Part shown: in pieces, positions 29,622 through 38,001 of the stretch
Layout: each line of letters starts with the position of its first letter
Numbering within the stretch: position 1 is the first letter of the stretch
From: Gammaproteobacteria bacterium
GTDB taxonomy: Bacteria; Pseudomonadota; Gammaproteobacteria; HK1
Direction of reading: 5' to 3'
Length of the DNA: 64,000 nt
Assembly (NCBI GenBank): GCA_022824305.1
Contig: JAJEAD010000089.1
Span: 167,756 to 231,755, forward strand
Position numbers and translations under genes: made by a program
The notes under the pieces: model-generated
Told to the model about the DNA's origin: nothing
Database searches by the model: none
What the model saw: only the letters and a program-made list of their open reading frames with translations

Positions 29622-30041
29622 TCAGGCGTCCAGGTTGTCGAGCGCCTTCTGGAAGCGGTTGGCGTGCGAGCGTTCCGCCTTGGCCAGAGTCTCGAACCAG
29701 TCCGCGATTTCGTCGAATCCCTCGTCGCGGGCGCTCTTGGCCATGCCCGGATACATGTCGGTGTACTCGTAGGTCTCGCCCGCGATCGCCGCCCGAAGGT
29801 TGTCCTCGGTCCCTCCGATCGGGAGGCCGGTCGCCGGATCGCCACTCGCTTCGAGATACTCGAGGTGCCCGTGCGCGTGCCCGGTCTCCCCTTCCGCGGT
29901 GGACCGGAACACCGCCGAGACATCGTTGTAACCCTCGACATCGGCCTTCGCGGCGAAGTAGAGATAGCGGCGATTGGCCTGCGACTCGCCTGCAAACGCG
30001 TCCTTGAGGTTCTGCTCGGTCTTGCTGCCCTTGATGCTCAT
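29622..30041 (-). CDS. Rubrerythrin without rubredoxin domain
   Basis: Di-iron four-helix protein, probably a peroxide-reducing stress protein. The 139-aa chain keeps the ligand set: Glu19 (FAGESQANRRY), Glu52 and His55 (GETGHAHGH), Glu89 (AGETYEYTDMYP), Glu123 and His126 (AERSHANRF). The C-terminal rubredoxin domain with CxxC pairs is absent, so electrons must come from another protein. The ATG has an AAGGAGA ribosome site. Monocistronic, with its own promoter and operator-like dyad. Confidence 0.92.
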   Translation of the reverse strand: MSIKGSKTEQNLKDAFAGESQANRRYLYFAAKADVEGYNDVSAVFRSTAEGETGHAHGHLEYLEASGDPATGLPIGGTEDNLRAAIAGETYEYTDMYPGMAKSARDEGFDEIADWFETLAKAERSHANRFQKALDNLDA

Positions 30042-30153
30042 GCTCGTCTCCTTGAATGTACTTTCCGCGAGAAGGCGCCGCCCCTCGCGAGCTGGATTCG
30101 GTGCTTTGCCGTTCGGTCGCGCCCGCCCGTCGGGCGGCGTCGAGCCTCGGCGA

Positions 30154-30208
30154 TTAGACCCAGTCTAAAGTGAGCGCGGAAGTTATCCCGGCCCGGAAAG
30201 GGTGTCAA
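30154..30208 (-). promoter_or_regulatory. Rubrerythrin promoter with dyad operator
   Basis: On the minus strand TTGACA (30203-30208), 17-bp spacer, TAACTT (30180-30185); start near 30173. A perfect dyad TTAGAC-CCA-GTCTAA (plus strand 30154-30168) covers about +5 to +19, the classic place for a repressor. It does not match the PerR, FNR or Fur consensus as I know them. The rest of the 315-bp region 30042-30356 contains the rubrerythrin leader and the xseB upstream region. Confidence 0.6.
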
Positions 30209-30356
30209 CCGAGGGCGCTCGCCGGGGGAGAATGCACGTTGATTCGGGGTCGGCGCCTCGGGTAAGTTTCCGGGTCGGGTCCGAGGAGCGCGCTGATTGC
30301 CGGTTGCGTTGTGTCGTGGGGGGCGACAGCGCCGGAGGCGCGTGAGATCAGGGAAC

Positions 30357-30608
30357 GTGACGGCGCGCAAACGAAAGGCGGTCGATTTCGAACGCTCGCT
30401 CGAAGAGCTCGAGAAGCTCGTGGAGCGGATGGAAGAAGGGGAGTTGAGTCTCGAGGACTCGCTCGCCCACTACGAGCGGGGAATCCGTCTCGGGCGTTCG
30501 TGCGAGCGGGCTCTGGACGAGGCGGAGCAGCGCATTCAGGTTCTGACGGAAAAGGACGGGCAATCGGAGCTCACACTCTTCGAGGCGGATGACGACGACG
30601 TCGAGTGA
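30357..30608 (+). CDS. xseB: Exodeoxyribonuclease VII small subunit
   Basis: Small helical subunit of exonuclease VII, 83 aa, with the family pattern [20 protein letters not shown] and [15 protein letters not shown]. The GTG at 30357, 6 nt after AGGGA, gives the usual length. Its last 20 bp overlap ispA, as in other gammaproteobacteria. Confidence 0.95.
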   Translation: MTARKRKAVDFERSLEELEKLVERMEEGELSLEDSLAHYERGIRLGRSCERALDEAEQRIQVLTEKDGQSELTLFEADDDDVE

Positions 30609-31515
30609 TCACGCGAACGTGCGTGCCGCAGAGCTCAGCAAGCGCAGCGCCGAGTACCGCAGGCGTGTGAACCACGCGCTCGCGGAGCGCTTGCCGGACC
30701 TCCGGGAGCCGCCGCAGCGCCTGCACGAAGCGATGCGCTATGCGGTGCTCGGCGGCGGCAAGCGGGTACGGGCCATCATGGTGTACGCGGCCGCCGACGC
30801 CGCGGGGTGTCCGCAGGTGAATCCGGACGCCGCCGCATGCGCGGTGGAGCTCGTTCATTCGTACTCACTGGTCCATGACGACCTCCCGACCATGGACGAC
30901 GACGACTTGCGCCGGGGCCGGCCCACTTGTCACCGCGCCTTCGACGAAGCCACCGCGCTGCTCGCGGGCGACGCGCTCCAGACCCTTGCCTTCGAAGTCC
31001 TCTCGTCCGACCCGAGCCTCGGAATCGCGACGGAGCTCCGCTGCCGCATGCTGGAAGTGCTCTCCCGTGCGATCGGGTCGCAGGGCATGGCGGGAGGCCA
31101 GGCGATCGACCTCGCCGCAACGGGCCGGTCTCTCACCCTGGAAGAGCTCGAAGGGATGCACCTGCGCAAGACGGGCGCGCTCATTCGCGCCAGCGTCCGG
31201 CTCGGCGCCCTGTGCGCGTCCGCCGACGAGGAGGCGCTCGAGAGACTCGACGCGTACGCGCGCTGCGTGGGGCTCGCCTTCCAGATTCAGGACGATGTCC
31301 TCGACGTCGAGGGCGAGACTGCCGTTCTCGGCAAGGCGGCGGGCGCCGACTCCGCGCTGGGCAAGCCCACCTACCCCTCCGTGCTCGGATTGGCCGAGTC
31401 CCGCAGAAGGGCTCTTTCCCTTCACGAGCGCGCCCTCGCCCGCCTGTCCGGCTTCGGCGCGTCCGCGGACACCCTGCGCATGCTCTCGGAGTACGTGGTG
31501 ACCAGGAAGCGTTGA
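30589..31515 (+). CDS. ispA: Geranyl/farnesyl diphosphate synthase
   Basis: Builds C15 prenyl diphosphate for quinones and undecaprenyl carriers. The 308-aa protein has the first Asp-rich motif in [15 protein letters not shown] (about 97-110) and the second in [12 protein letters not shown], with GGGKRVR upstream. xseB-ispA is a standard pair, but dxs, which normally follows, is replaced here by folE2. Confidence 0.95.
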   Translation: MTTTSSDHANVRAAELSKRSAEYRRRVNHALAERLPDLREPPQRLHEAMRYAVLGGGKRVRAIMVYAAADAAGCPQVNPDAAACAVELVHSYSLVHDDLPTMDDDDLRRGRPTCHRAFDEATALLAGDALQTLAFEVLSSDPSLGIATELRCRMLEVLSRAIGSQGMAGGQAIDLAATGRSLTLEELEGMHLRKTGALIRASVRLGALCASADEEALERLDAYARCVGLAFQIQDDVLDVEGETAVLGKAAGADSALGKPTYPSVLGLAESRRRALSLHERALARLSGFGASADTLRMLSEYVVTRKR

Positions 31516-31588
31516 GGAATTGGACGAGCGTACGCGAATCCGCTTAGAGTCTTGCGCCTCGGAGACCGCCACTTCCCGGGGCAGCCAG

Positions 31589-32413
31589 ATGAATCGAGCA
31601 TTCCAACCGGACGAGCCGGCCGCAAGCCGGATCGCCGACATCCAGGGCAGCCCCGACGAGCGCCGGATACCGATAGACAAGGTGGGCATCAAGGGGATCC
31701 GCCACCCGGTGCGGGTGCGGGACCGCTCGCAGGGCGATCAGCATACCGTCGCCAGCTTCGACATGTACGTGAACCTTCCCCACAGCTTCAAGGGAACGCA
31801 CATGTCGAGATTCGTGGAGGTCCTGAACCGCCACGAGTACGAAATCACCGTGGAGTCATTTCGGAAGATGCTGACCGAGATGGCGCAGGCGCTCGACGCC
31901 GAGTCCGGATACGTGGAGATGCGCTTTCCGTACTTCGTGAGAAAGGCGGCGCCGGTCACCGGCGTGGAGAGCCTGATGGACTACCAGGTGACGCTGACCG
32001 GTGAGGTCGTGGAAGGAAGCACCGCGATCCGGGTCACGGTGCGGGTGCCGGTTACGAGCCTGTGTCCCTGCTCGAAGGAGATCTCCGATTACGGAGCGCA
32101 CAACCAGCGCTCCGAGGTGACCGTATCGGTGACCACGCGCGACTTCATCTGGATCGAAGAGCTCATCGAGATGGTGGAGGAGCAGGCGTCCTGTGAACTG
32201 TACGGCCTGCTCAAGCGTCCCGACGAGAAATACGTGACCGAGCGTGCGTACGACAATCCGAAGTTCGTCGAAGACATGGTGAGGGACGTGGCGAACGCGC
32301 TGAACCGGGAGGACCGCGTGACCGGCTACGTGGTCGAGGCGGAGAACTTCGAGTCCATTCACAACCATTCGGCCTACGCCCGCGTGGAGCAGGACAAGGG
32401 GTTGTCGGTCTGA
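31589..32413 (+). CDS. folE2: GTP cyclohydrolase FolE2 (type IB)
   Basis: Converts GTP to dihydroneopterin triphosphate for folate or queuosine. The 274-aa protein opens into the family stretch [19 protein letters not shown], with the metal-site Cys in [12 protein letters not shown] and [10 protein letters not shown] near the end. The frame is open from a TTG at 31520; the ATG at 31589 fits relatives better. FolE2 works with metals other than zinc. Confidence 0.93.
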   Translation: MNRAFQPDEPAASRIADIQGSPDERRIPIDKVGIKGIRHPVRVRDRSQGDQHTVASFDMYVNLPHSFKGTHMSRFVEVLNRHEYEITVESFRKMLTEMAQALDAESGYVEMRFPYFVRKAAPVTGVESLMDYQVTLTGEVVEGSTAIRVTVRVPVTSLCPCSKEISDYGAHNQRSEVTVSVTTRDFIWIEELIEMVEEQASCELYGLLKRPDEKYVTERAYDNPKFVEDMVRDVANALNREDRVTGYVVEAENFESIHNHSAYARVEQDKGLSV

Positions 32414-32492
32414 CTCGAGCCCCCGACCGCGTTTCCCGGCGGGGCGACGGGATCTCCCGAAGCGTGATGTTGGGGACGGCGCTTGCGAACCC

Positions 32493-32501
32493 TGCTAGGA
32501 T
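32493..32501 (+). promoter_or_regulatory. Candidate extended -10 before mlaA
   Basis: TGCTAGGAT (TG-n-TAGGAT) lies 68 bp before the mlaA ATG, in the 155-bp gap after folE2. No good -35 at 16-18 bp. Confidence 0.3.
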
Positions 32502-32568
32502 TTCCTCCGGCAAGGACGCTCGAGACACTGCTCGCCGGGGACGGCATCACCACGCGAGGCTATCCGAA

Positions 32569-33312
32569 ATGACCCGCTTGCGTGCCCCCACGCCGTTCAA
32601 CGCCGGCCTGCGCGCTATCGTTCTCTGCGTACTCGCATTGAGTCTCCCGGGGTGTGCGACCACCGGACCGGACCACGATCCCTACGAGTCCATGAACCGT
32701 AGCGTGTACGCCTTCAACAAGGCTCTGGACGACGTGGCGATCAGGCCCGCCGCCACTCTCTACGAGGCGATCACCCCCCGCTTCGTCAGCCAGGCGGTCA
32801 CCAACTTCTTCGGCAATCTTCGGGACATCCAGAGCGTCTTCTACGACTTGCTTCAGGGCAAGGTCCCCATGGCCTTCGGGGGTGTGGCGCGCGTGGCCGT
32901 CAACTCGACGATCGGACTCGCGGGAATGATCGATGTCGGCTCGGAGATGGGGCTCGAGAAGCGCAACGAGGACTTCGGCCAGACGATGGGCGTGTGGGGC
33001 ATGGACTCCGGTCCCTACCTCGTGCTCCCCTTCCTGGGTCCGAGCAGCGTGCGGGACGCTTTCGGCAAGGGGGTGGACATCGTTTCCGATCCCCTGTGGC
33101 TCTTCGGGCTCGGCGACTGGGAGTACGCGGCGATCGGAATGCGCGTGGTCGACGATCGGGCTGGCCTCCTGCGCGCGGATCAAATTCTGGGCACCGCGGC
33201 TATCGATGAGTACACCTACGTGAGGGACGCCTATCTGCAGCGCCGCCTGAGCCAGGTTCACGACGGCGACCCGCCGCCCGGAGCAGACGCCGAATTGTCC
33301 CCGGAGGAATGA
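32569..33312 (+). CDS. mlaA: Outer-membrane lipoprotein MlaA (VacJ)
   Basis: Outer-membrane part of the Mla system that removes phospholipids from the outer leaflet. The 247-aa protein has a lipoprotein signal with lipobox LPGC and Cys29, followed by DPYESMNRSVYAFNKALDD and the family features NFFGNLRDIQS and DFGQTMGVWGM. The ATG at 32569 gives a proper signal peptide. The mlaFEDCB genes are not in the window. Confidence 0.95.
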   Translation: MTRLRAPTPFNAGLRAIVLCVLALSLPGCATTGPDHDPYESMNRSVYAFNKALDDVAIRPAATLYEAITPRFVSQAVTNFFGNLRDIQSVFYDLLQGKVPMAFGGVARVAVNSTIGLAGMIDVGSEMGLEKRNEDFGQTMGVWGMDSGPYLVLPFLGPSSVRDAFGKGVDIVSDPLWLFGLGDWEYAAIGMRVVDDRAGLLRADQILGTAAIDEYTYVRDAYLQRRLSQVHDGDPPPGADAELSPEE

Positions 33313-33322
33313 GCGTCGACTC

Positions 33323-33342
33323 CGCTTCCCCCGTCGGAAGCG
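33323..33342 (+). terminator. Hairpin between convergent mlaA and mazG
   Basis: CGCTTCC (33323-33329), 6-nt loop, GGAAGCG (33336-33342), 10 bp after the mlaA stop. No U-run on the plus strand. Confidence 0.45.
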
Positions 33343-33361
33343 TGCCTCCCGCCTCTCCCCT

Positions 33362-34144
33362 TCAGTCGGAGCGCTCCTCCGCCTTGGCCTTCTGCCAGTA
33401 GCGCTCGAGCTCGTCCCGAGCGCAGTCTCCGAGGCGCCTGCCTTCCGCCTCCGCCGCCGATTCCATTTCGCGGAAGCGTCTTTCGAACTTGAGGTTGGTC
33501 CGGCGCAGCGCCTCGTCGGCGTCGACTTCCAGGTGCCGCGCGGCGTTGATGCACGTGAAGAGCAGATCGCCCAGCTCCTCTTCGACCTTCTCCCGGCCGA
33601 CTGCTCCCCGCAGGGCCAGGGCCAGCTCGCCCACCTCCTCACTCAGCTTGGGCAGGACTTCCCGGGCCGAGTCCCAGTCGAATCCCACCGCCGCCGCCCG
33701 GCGCTGGAGCTTGCGAGCCCTGACGGTGGGGGCCAGGCCCTTCGGGACGGCATCCATGGCGCTGCTGCCGGCCGGTCGCTCCGCCGCCTTGAGCGACTCC
33801 CAGGCCCGGGTCTGCGCTCGCGCATCGGCCACCGTCGAGTCGCCGAAGACGTGCGGGTGGCGCCGGATCATCTTCGCGACGATGGCGGCGATGACGTCCC
33901 CGAGCCCGAAGCGCCCGGCTTCCTCGCCCATGCGTGCGTAGAAGACGATCTGAAAGAGCAGATCTCCCAGCTCGTCGACCAGCGCGGAGTCGTCCCGCCG
34001 CGCAATCGCGTCCGCCACTTCGTGCGCTTCCTCGATGGTGTGCGGAACGATGGTGTCGAAGGTCTGCTCCAGGTCCCAGGGGCAGCCCCGTTCCGGGTCC
34101 CGCAGTCTGGCCATCACGCGTTGCAGCTCGTCGATCGTGCTCAC
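33362..34144 (-). CDS. mazG: Nucleoside triphosphate pyrophosphohydrolase MazG
   Basis: Hydrolyses NTPs and dNTPs to monophosphates. The 260-aa protein carries two MazG domains: GCPWDLEQTFDTIVPHTIEE with DELGDLLFQIVF, and KLSEEVGELALAL with EEELGDLLFTCINAA. The GTG at 34144, 5 nt after GGAAGG, matches the E. coli N-terminus. Not a toxin-antitoxin gene here: no mazE/mazF neighbours. Confidence 0.94.
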   Translation of the reverse strand: MSTIDELQRVMARLRDPERGCPWDLEQTFDTIVPHTIEEAHEVADAIARRDDSALVDELGDLLFQIVFYARMGEEAGRFGLGDVIAAIVAKMIRRHPHVFGDSTVADARAQTRAWESLKAAERPAGSSAMDAVPKGLAPTVRARKLQRRAAAVGFDWDSAREVLPKLSEEVGELALALRGAVGREKVEEELGDLLFTCINAARHLEVDADEALRRTNLKFERRFREMESAAEAEGRRLGDCARDELERYWQKAKAEERSD

Positions 34145-34642
34145 CGGCGCCTTCCGGAGGTCGAGTCCTGAGAGGAGCGGGAATTCTAGCCGCCCTGGTT
34201 CACCGAATTTCGTCACGAGGGCGCCGAGATCCCGTGATAGTGGACGCACGCTTGGGAGAGGCGCTGAAGTGGCAGCCGACACTACGTCGAAGCGCCCCGA
34301 GCGAGTACGGCCCGCTACCGCGAGCAGATTCGGCGTCCACTGCAGGAAGTCGGGGAAACAGGGCGGCAAGCGGCGGCGAAGCGGATTGGGGGCAACCGGG
34401 ACCAACCATGCACCGGGCGTCGGGGCGGCCATTCGGCCCGGGCGAGAAGCCGCCTTGCCGAGCCATTCGCGCCCTGGCATCGACGCGTCGACACTCCTCA
34501 ATGTATGCTCGTTTCCGGCCCGGCGTGGACCAGGAGCGTGCCGCCCGCGCGCGGCGAGACTCCGGATAAGGCGGAACTCCATCGGAGTCGGAGCACACCT
34601 CGTACCGGGTCGCGCTCAGCCCGAATCTCGAGGAGGAACGCG
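34145..34642. other. 498-bp divergent intergenic region
   Basis: No convincing gene on either strand. On the minus strand TAGAAT at 34182-34187 could be the mazG -10 (start near 34176). On the plus strand TCGACG (34480-34485) and TATGCT (34504-34509), 18 bp apart, are a weak promoter for the binding-protein gene. A perfect 12-bp palindrome TCGACGCGTCGA (34480-34491) overlaps that -35. Confidence 0.4.
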
Positions 34643-35752
34643 ATGTCAGGACCCGCCATGTCGCGCCGCGCCGCGCTCGCGGCGGCTCTGCTGGGCTTGC
34701 TGCTGGCTGCTCCGGCTTCGAGCCATGAAGATCTGACCGTGGTCAACTGGGGCGGAGCGGCCGCCCGCGCGCACATGCTGGCCCTGGTGCGCCCCTTCGA
34801 GGAACGCTACGGCCTCACCGTGAACATGGAGCACTACGGGGGCGATCTCGACGACATTCGAGACCAGGTCGAAGCGGCCAACGTCAAGTGGGACGTGGTG
34901 GACTTCGAGTACTCCGACCTCATCACCCTGTGCGATGAGGGATACCTGGAACCCATCGACCACCGCACCCTCCCTCCCGGTGACGACGGGACGCCGGCGT
35001 CGGAGGACTTCATCGACGGAGCTCTGCGCGACTGCGCGGTGGGCAGCATCGTCTGGGCGACGGTGTACGCCTACAGCAGGACCGCATTTCCCGAAAACCC
35101 GCCGAGCACCATCGGGGACTTCTTCGATTCGCGGAGCTATCCGGGAAAGCGCGGGCTGCGTCGCGACCCCCGCGGTGCGCTGGAGTGGGCACTGATGGCC
35201 GACGGCGTCGTCCCCGACGACGTGTATCCGACCCTTGCGCAGCCGGAAGGGGTCGATCGTGCATTCGACGTGCTCGACGAGATCAGGAATGACCTCGTCT
35301 GGTGGAGCAGCGGCCCGCAACCCGCCCGAATGCTCCAGGAAGGAGAGGTCGTCATGTCGGCGGCATGGAACGGTCGACTCTTTCGCCCGATGACGGAATG
35401 GAAGCACCCCATCGACATCGTCTGGGACGGACAGCTCTGGGAAATCGAGCTCTGGGGCATCGTCAGGGGCACCCGCCATCTCGCCAACGCGCTCGAGTTC
35501 GTGCGCTTCGCCACCGATACCCGGCGCCTCGCCGACTCCACTCGCTACATCTCCTACGGACCGGTGCGGGCTTCCGCCAACGCCATGGTTTCCGCGGACA
35601 TGCGGCCTCACCTGCCGACGACGCCCGAGAACATGAACAACGCGTTGCGCTACGACTCGGTATGGTGGTCGGAACACCACGAGGCGATGAAGCTTCGTTT
35701 CGAGTCCTGGCTGGCGTCGGGTGGGGAAGCCACCGAGAAGGCCCGTTTCTGA
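34643..35752 (+). CDS. Periplasmic ABC substrate-binding protein, PotD-like
   Basis: Type II periplasmic binding protein of the polyamine/opine family. The 369-aa chain has a signal peptide (SRRAALAAALLGLLLAAPASS) and the family opening LTVVNWGGAAARAHM, then VDFEYSDLITLCDEGYLEPID and NALEFVRFATDTRRLADSTRY. The ATG at 34643 has GAGGAGG upstream. No permease or ATPase is next to it; the closest matching permeases lie at 62.6-64 kb. The next gene is a BCCT carrier. Substrate unknown; a polyamine, opine or quaternary amine is plausible. Confidence 0.85.
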   Translation: MSGPAMSRRAALAAALLGLLLAAPASSHEDLTVVNWGGAAARAHMLALVRPFEERYGLTVNMEHYGGDLDDIRDQVEAANVKWDVVDFEYSDLITLCDEGYLEPIDHRTLPPGDDGTPASEDFIDGALRDCAVGSIVWATVYAYSRTAFPENPPSTIGDFFDSRSYPGKRGLRRDPRGALEWALMADGVVPDDVYPTLAQPEGVDRAFDVLDEIRNDLVWWSSGPQPARMLQEGEVVMSAAWNGRLFRPMTEWKHPIDIVWDGQLWEIELWGIVRGTRHLANALEFVRFATDTRRLADSTRYISYGPVRASANAMVSADMRPHLPTTPENMNNALRYDSVWWSEHHEAMKLRFESWLASGGEATEKARF

Positions 35753-35854
35753 GGGCCGAGTCTCGGGTTCTTCGGCCACATCGGAACTTCACACGAAGCA
35801 TCGGGGAAGTTCGCGTACCGGTACCCGGTTCCTACGGGTCAGGGAGGCAGGCAG

Positions 35855-37489
35855 ATGCAGGGTCCCAAGATTGACAAGGTGATCTTCTGGGTGGCGTTGA
35901 TCGTCATCCTGTGTTTCTCCGTTCCGCTGGTGCTCTTCCCGGCGGAAGGCAGGGTGGTGCTGAACAAGGCACTGGGCTGGACCACGAAGACGCTGGGCTG
36001 GGGTTATCTGTGGTTCACGATCGGGGCGTTCGGAGTGCTCCTGTACTACGCGCTCGGCAAGTTCGGCAACGTGCGTTTCGGCGGTCCGGACGCGAGGCCC
36101 GAGTTTTCCCTTCCGAGCTGGGTGGCGATGCTGTTCTGCGCCGGCATCGGGGCGAGCGTGATGTACTGGGGCACAATCGAGTGGGCGTACTACTACTCGG
36201 GACCTCCCTTCGGGATCGAGCCCAAGTCCAGGGAGGCCACGGAGTGGGCGGCGACGTACGGCCTCTTCCACTGGGGGTTCACGGCATGGGCGGTCTACTG
36301 CATTCCCACTCTGCCGCTGGCCTATCTCTACTGGAACCGCAAGCGTCCGGTCCTGCGCCTCTCCGCCGCCTGTGCCGGCGTCATAGGCGAGCGCGCGGCC
36401 AGGGGGATCCCCGGCAAGATCATCGACGTGCTGTTCATGTTCGGCCTCATCGGCGGAGTCGGCACTTCCATCGGCCTGGGGACTCCGATGCTGTCGGCCG
36501 GGCTCGCGGAGCTCTTCGGCCTGGAGCGCACCTTCATGCTGGACGTGCTGGTCATCGCGATCTGGGGCGCCATTTTCGGCTTCAGCGTGTATTCCGGCCT
36601 CCAGAAAGGCATCAAGGTCCTGAGCGACATCAATCTCTGGCTCATCGTCTTCGTGCTCGCGTTCACGTTCCTCTTCGGCCCCACCATCTTCATTCTGGAC
36701 ACCTTCACCAACAGCGTGGGGCTGCTGATCCAGAACTTCGTTGAAATGAGCTTTTACGTCGATCCGATCTCGAAGGGCGAGCACTTCATCGCCGCGGCGG
36801 CGGAAGGCAAGTCCTACGTCGATTCCGGAGGCACCTTCCCCGAGTGGTGGACCATCTTCTACTGGGCATGGTGGATCGCATACGCCCCCTTCATGGGCCT
36901 GTTCGTGGCCCGAATCTCGCGCGGGCGCACCATCCGCGAGCTCATAGCGGCGGAGATCGTCGGCGGATCGCTCGGTTGCTGGGTGTTCTTCGCGATTCTC
37001 GGCAACACCAGCATGTTCTTTCAGCTCGAAGGCACGCTCGACATGAGCGCGATGGTCGCGGACGGCCAGGCGCCGGAAGCGATAATCGCCACGATCGTCG
37101 CCATCGGCGATCGGGTGCTGCCCTTCGGCGTTCCCCTTCTCATCGTGTTCGTGGTGCTCGCCTTCATCTTCGGGGCGACCACCATGGACTCCTCGGCCTA
37201 CACCCTTTCCTCGGTGGCGACCGAAGAGCAGACGGAGTCGTCGGAACCCGCGCGCTGGCACCGTTTCTTCTGGGCCATTGCGCTCGCGGCGGTTTCGTTG
37301 TCCTTGATGTTTGCAGGGGGCAAGGACAGTCTCAAGGCGCTGCAGGCGGCTTCGGTGGTGGTGGCGTTGCCGCTGATGGTGGTGCTGGTCATCATGACCG
37401 CTTCGTTCATGAAGTGGCTCAAGGAAGACTATCCGGCGGCGGGAGAGACCAGGATTTCGGTTGCGTCGAGCCCTCCTCGCCGCGATTGA
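35855..37489 (+). CDS. BCCT family transporter, CaiT-like
   Basis: Twelve-helix carrier for betaine, carnitine or choline type compounds, 544 aa. Close to E. coli CaiT in PEFSLPSWVAM, SGPPFGIEP, GTSIGLGTPM, YWAWWIAYAPFM and ARISRGRTIREL; the substrate-box Trp pair is Trp339/Trp340 and the CaiT-type Met is Met347. The arginine that replaces sodium in CaiT (Arg262) is Asn260 here (SDIN), and the glycine-rich stretch AGIGASVMYWG resembles sodium-coupled BetP. Sodium symport is inferred. GGGAGG ribosome site 9-10 nt upstream. Confidence 0.9.
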   Translation: MQGPKIDKVIFWVALIVILCFSVPLVLFPAEGRVVLNKALGWTTKTLGWGYLWFTIGAFGVLLYYALGKFGNVRFGGPDARPEFSLPSWVAMLFCAGIGASVMYWGTIEWAYYYSGPPFGIEPKSREATEWAATYGLFHWGFTAWAVYCIPTLPLAYLYWNRKRPVLRLSAACAGVIGERAARGIPGKIIDVLFMFGLIGGVGTSIGLGTPMLSAGLAELFGLERTFMLDVLVIAIWGAIFGFSVYSGLQKGIKVLSDINLWLIVFVLAFTFLFGPTIFILDTFTNSVGLLIQNFVEMSFYVDPISKGEHFIAAAAEGKSYVDSGGTFPEWWTIFYWAWWIAYAPFMGLFVARISRGRTIRELIAAEIVGGSLGCWVFFAILGNTSMFFQLEGTLDMSAMVADGQAPEAIIATIVAIGDRVLPFGVPLLIVFVVLAFIFGATTMDSSAYTLSSVATEEQTESSEPARWHRFFWAIALAAVSLSLMFAGGKDSLKALQAASVVVALPLMVVLVIMTASFMKWLKEDYPAAGETRISVASSPPRRD

Positions 37490-37542
37490 CGCTCTGGCCC
37501 CTTCCAACCCACGTCAACAGCGATTCTCGAGAGGTAGACAAC

Positions 37543-37989
37543 ATGGCCGATCGCATCATTCCGCCCTTCGGCGGATTCGTCGTCTATCCGGACGAGGGCG
37601 GCAACATCTTCGAGCGCATGTTCGGCGGGTCGCGCCAGGCCGCTTCCTCGGAGGAGCCGAGCGCAATGACGCCGCTCGTCGACATCTACGAGGATGATGA
37701 CGCGGTAACCGTGACCACCGACCTTCCCGGCGTACGGAGAGAGGACGTTCACGTCTCCTACACCGATGGCGCCATCACCATCAATGCCGAGGTGCACCGG
37801 CCGCAACGGCAGGGAGGCCACTGGATCAAGCACGAGCGACGGGTCGGCACTTACGTTCGCACGCTGCACATGAGCGGCAGCGTGGATCCCAGCAACATAT
37901 CGGCGAGCATGAACGACGGCGTCCTGGAGCTGACGATAACGAAACCGAAGAAGTCGGAATCCAGGAAGATCGACATCGCCGTTCAGTAG
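37543..37989 (+). CDS. Small heat-shock protein (Hsp20)
   Basis: Holdase chaperone of 148 aa. The alpha-crystallin domain (about 42-140) shows VDIYEDDDAVTVTTDLPGV, the ERRVGTYVRTLHM strand region and the conserved A-x-x-x-n-GVL (ASMNDGVLELTI). It lies 53 bp after the BCCT gene and 12 bp before the Rieske oxygenase, in the same direction, so it is probably co-transcribed; a heat-shock promoter was not seen in the gap. Confidence 0.92.
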   Translation: MADRIIPPFGGFVVYPDEGGNIFERMFGGSRQAASSEEPSAMTPLVDIYEDDDAVTVTTDLPGVRREDVHVSYTDGAITINAEVHRPQRQGGHWIKHERRVGTYVRTLHMSGSVDPSNISASMNDGVLELTITKPKKSESRKIDIAVQ

Positions 37990-38001
37990 GAGCCGGCGTA
38001 C

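Noticed and set aside
30154..30168. Dyad read as an Irr, PerR or Fur box
   Set aside because: The half-sites TTAGAC/GTCTAA do not match those consensus sequences well enough, so the regulator is left open.
33362..34144. mazG as part of a toxin-antitoxin system
   Set aside because: It is the housekeeping NTP pyrophosphohydrolase with two MazG domains; no mazE or mazF is present.
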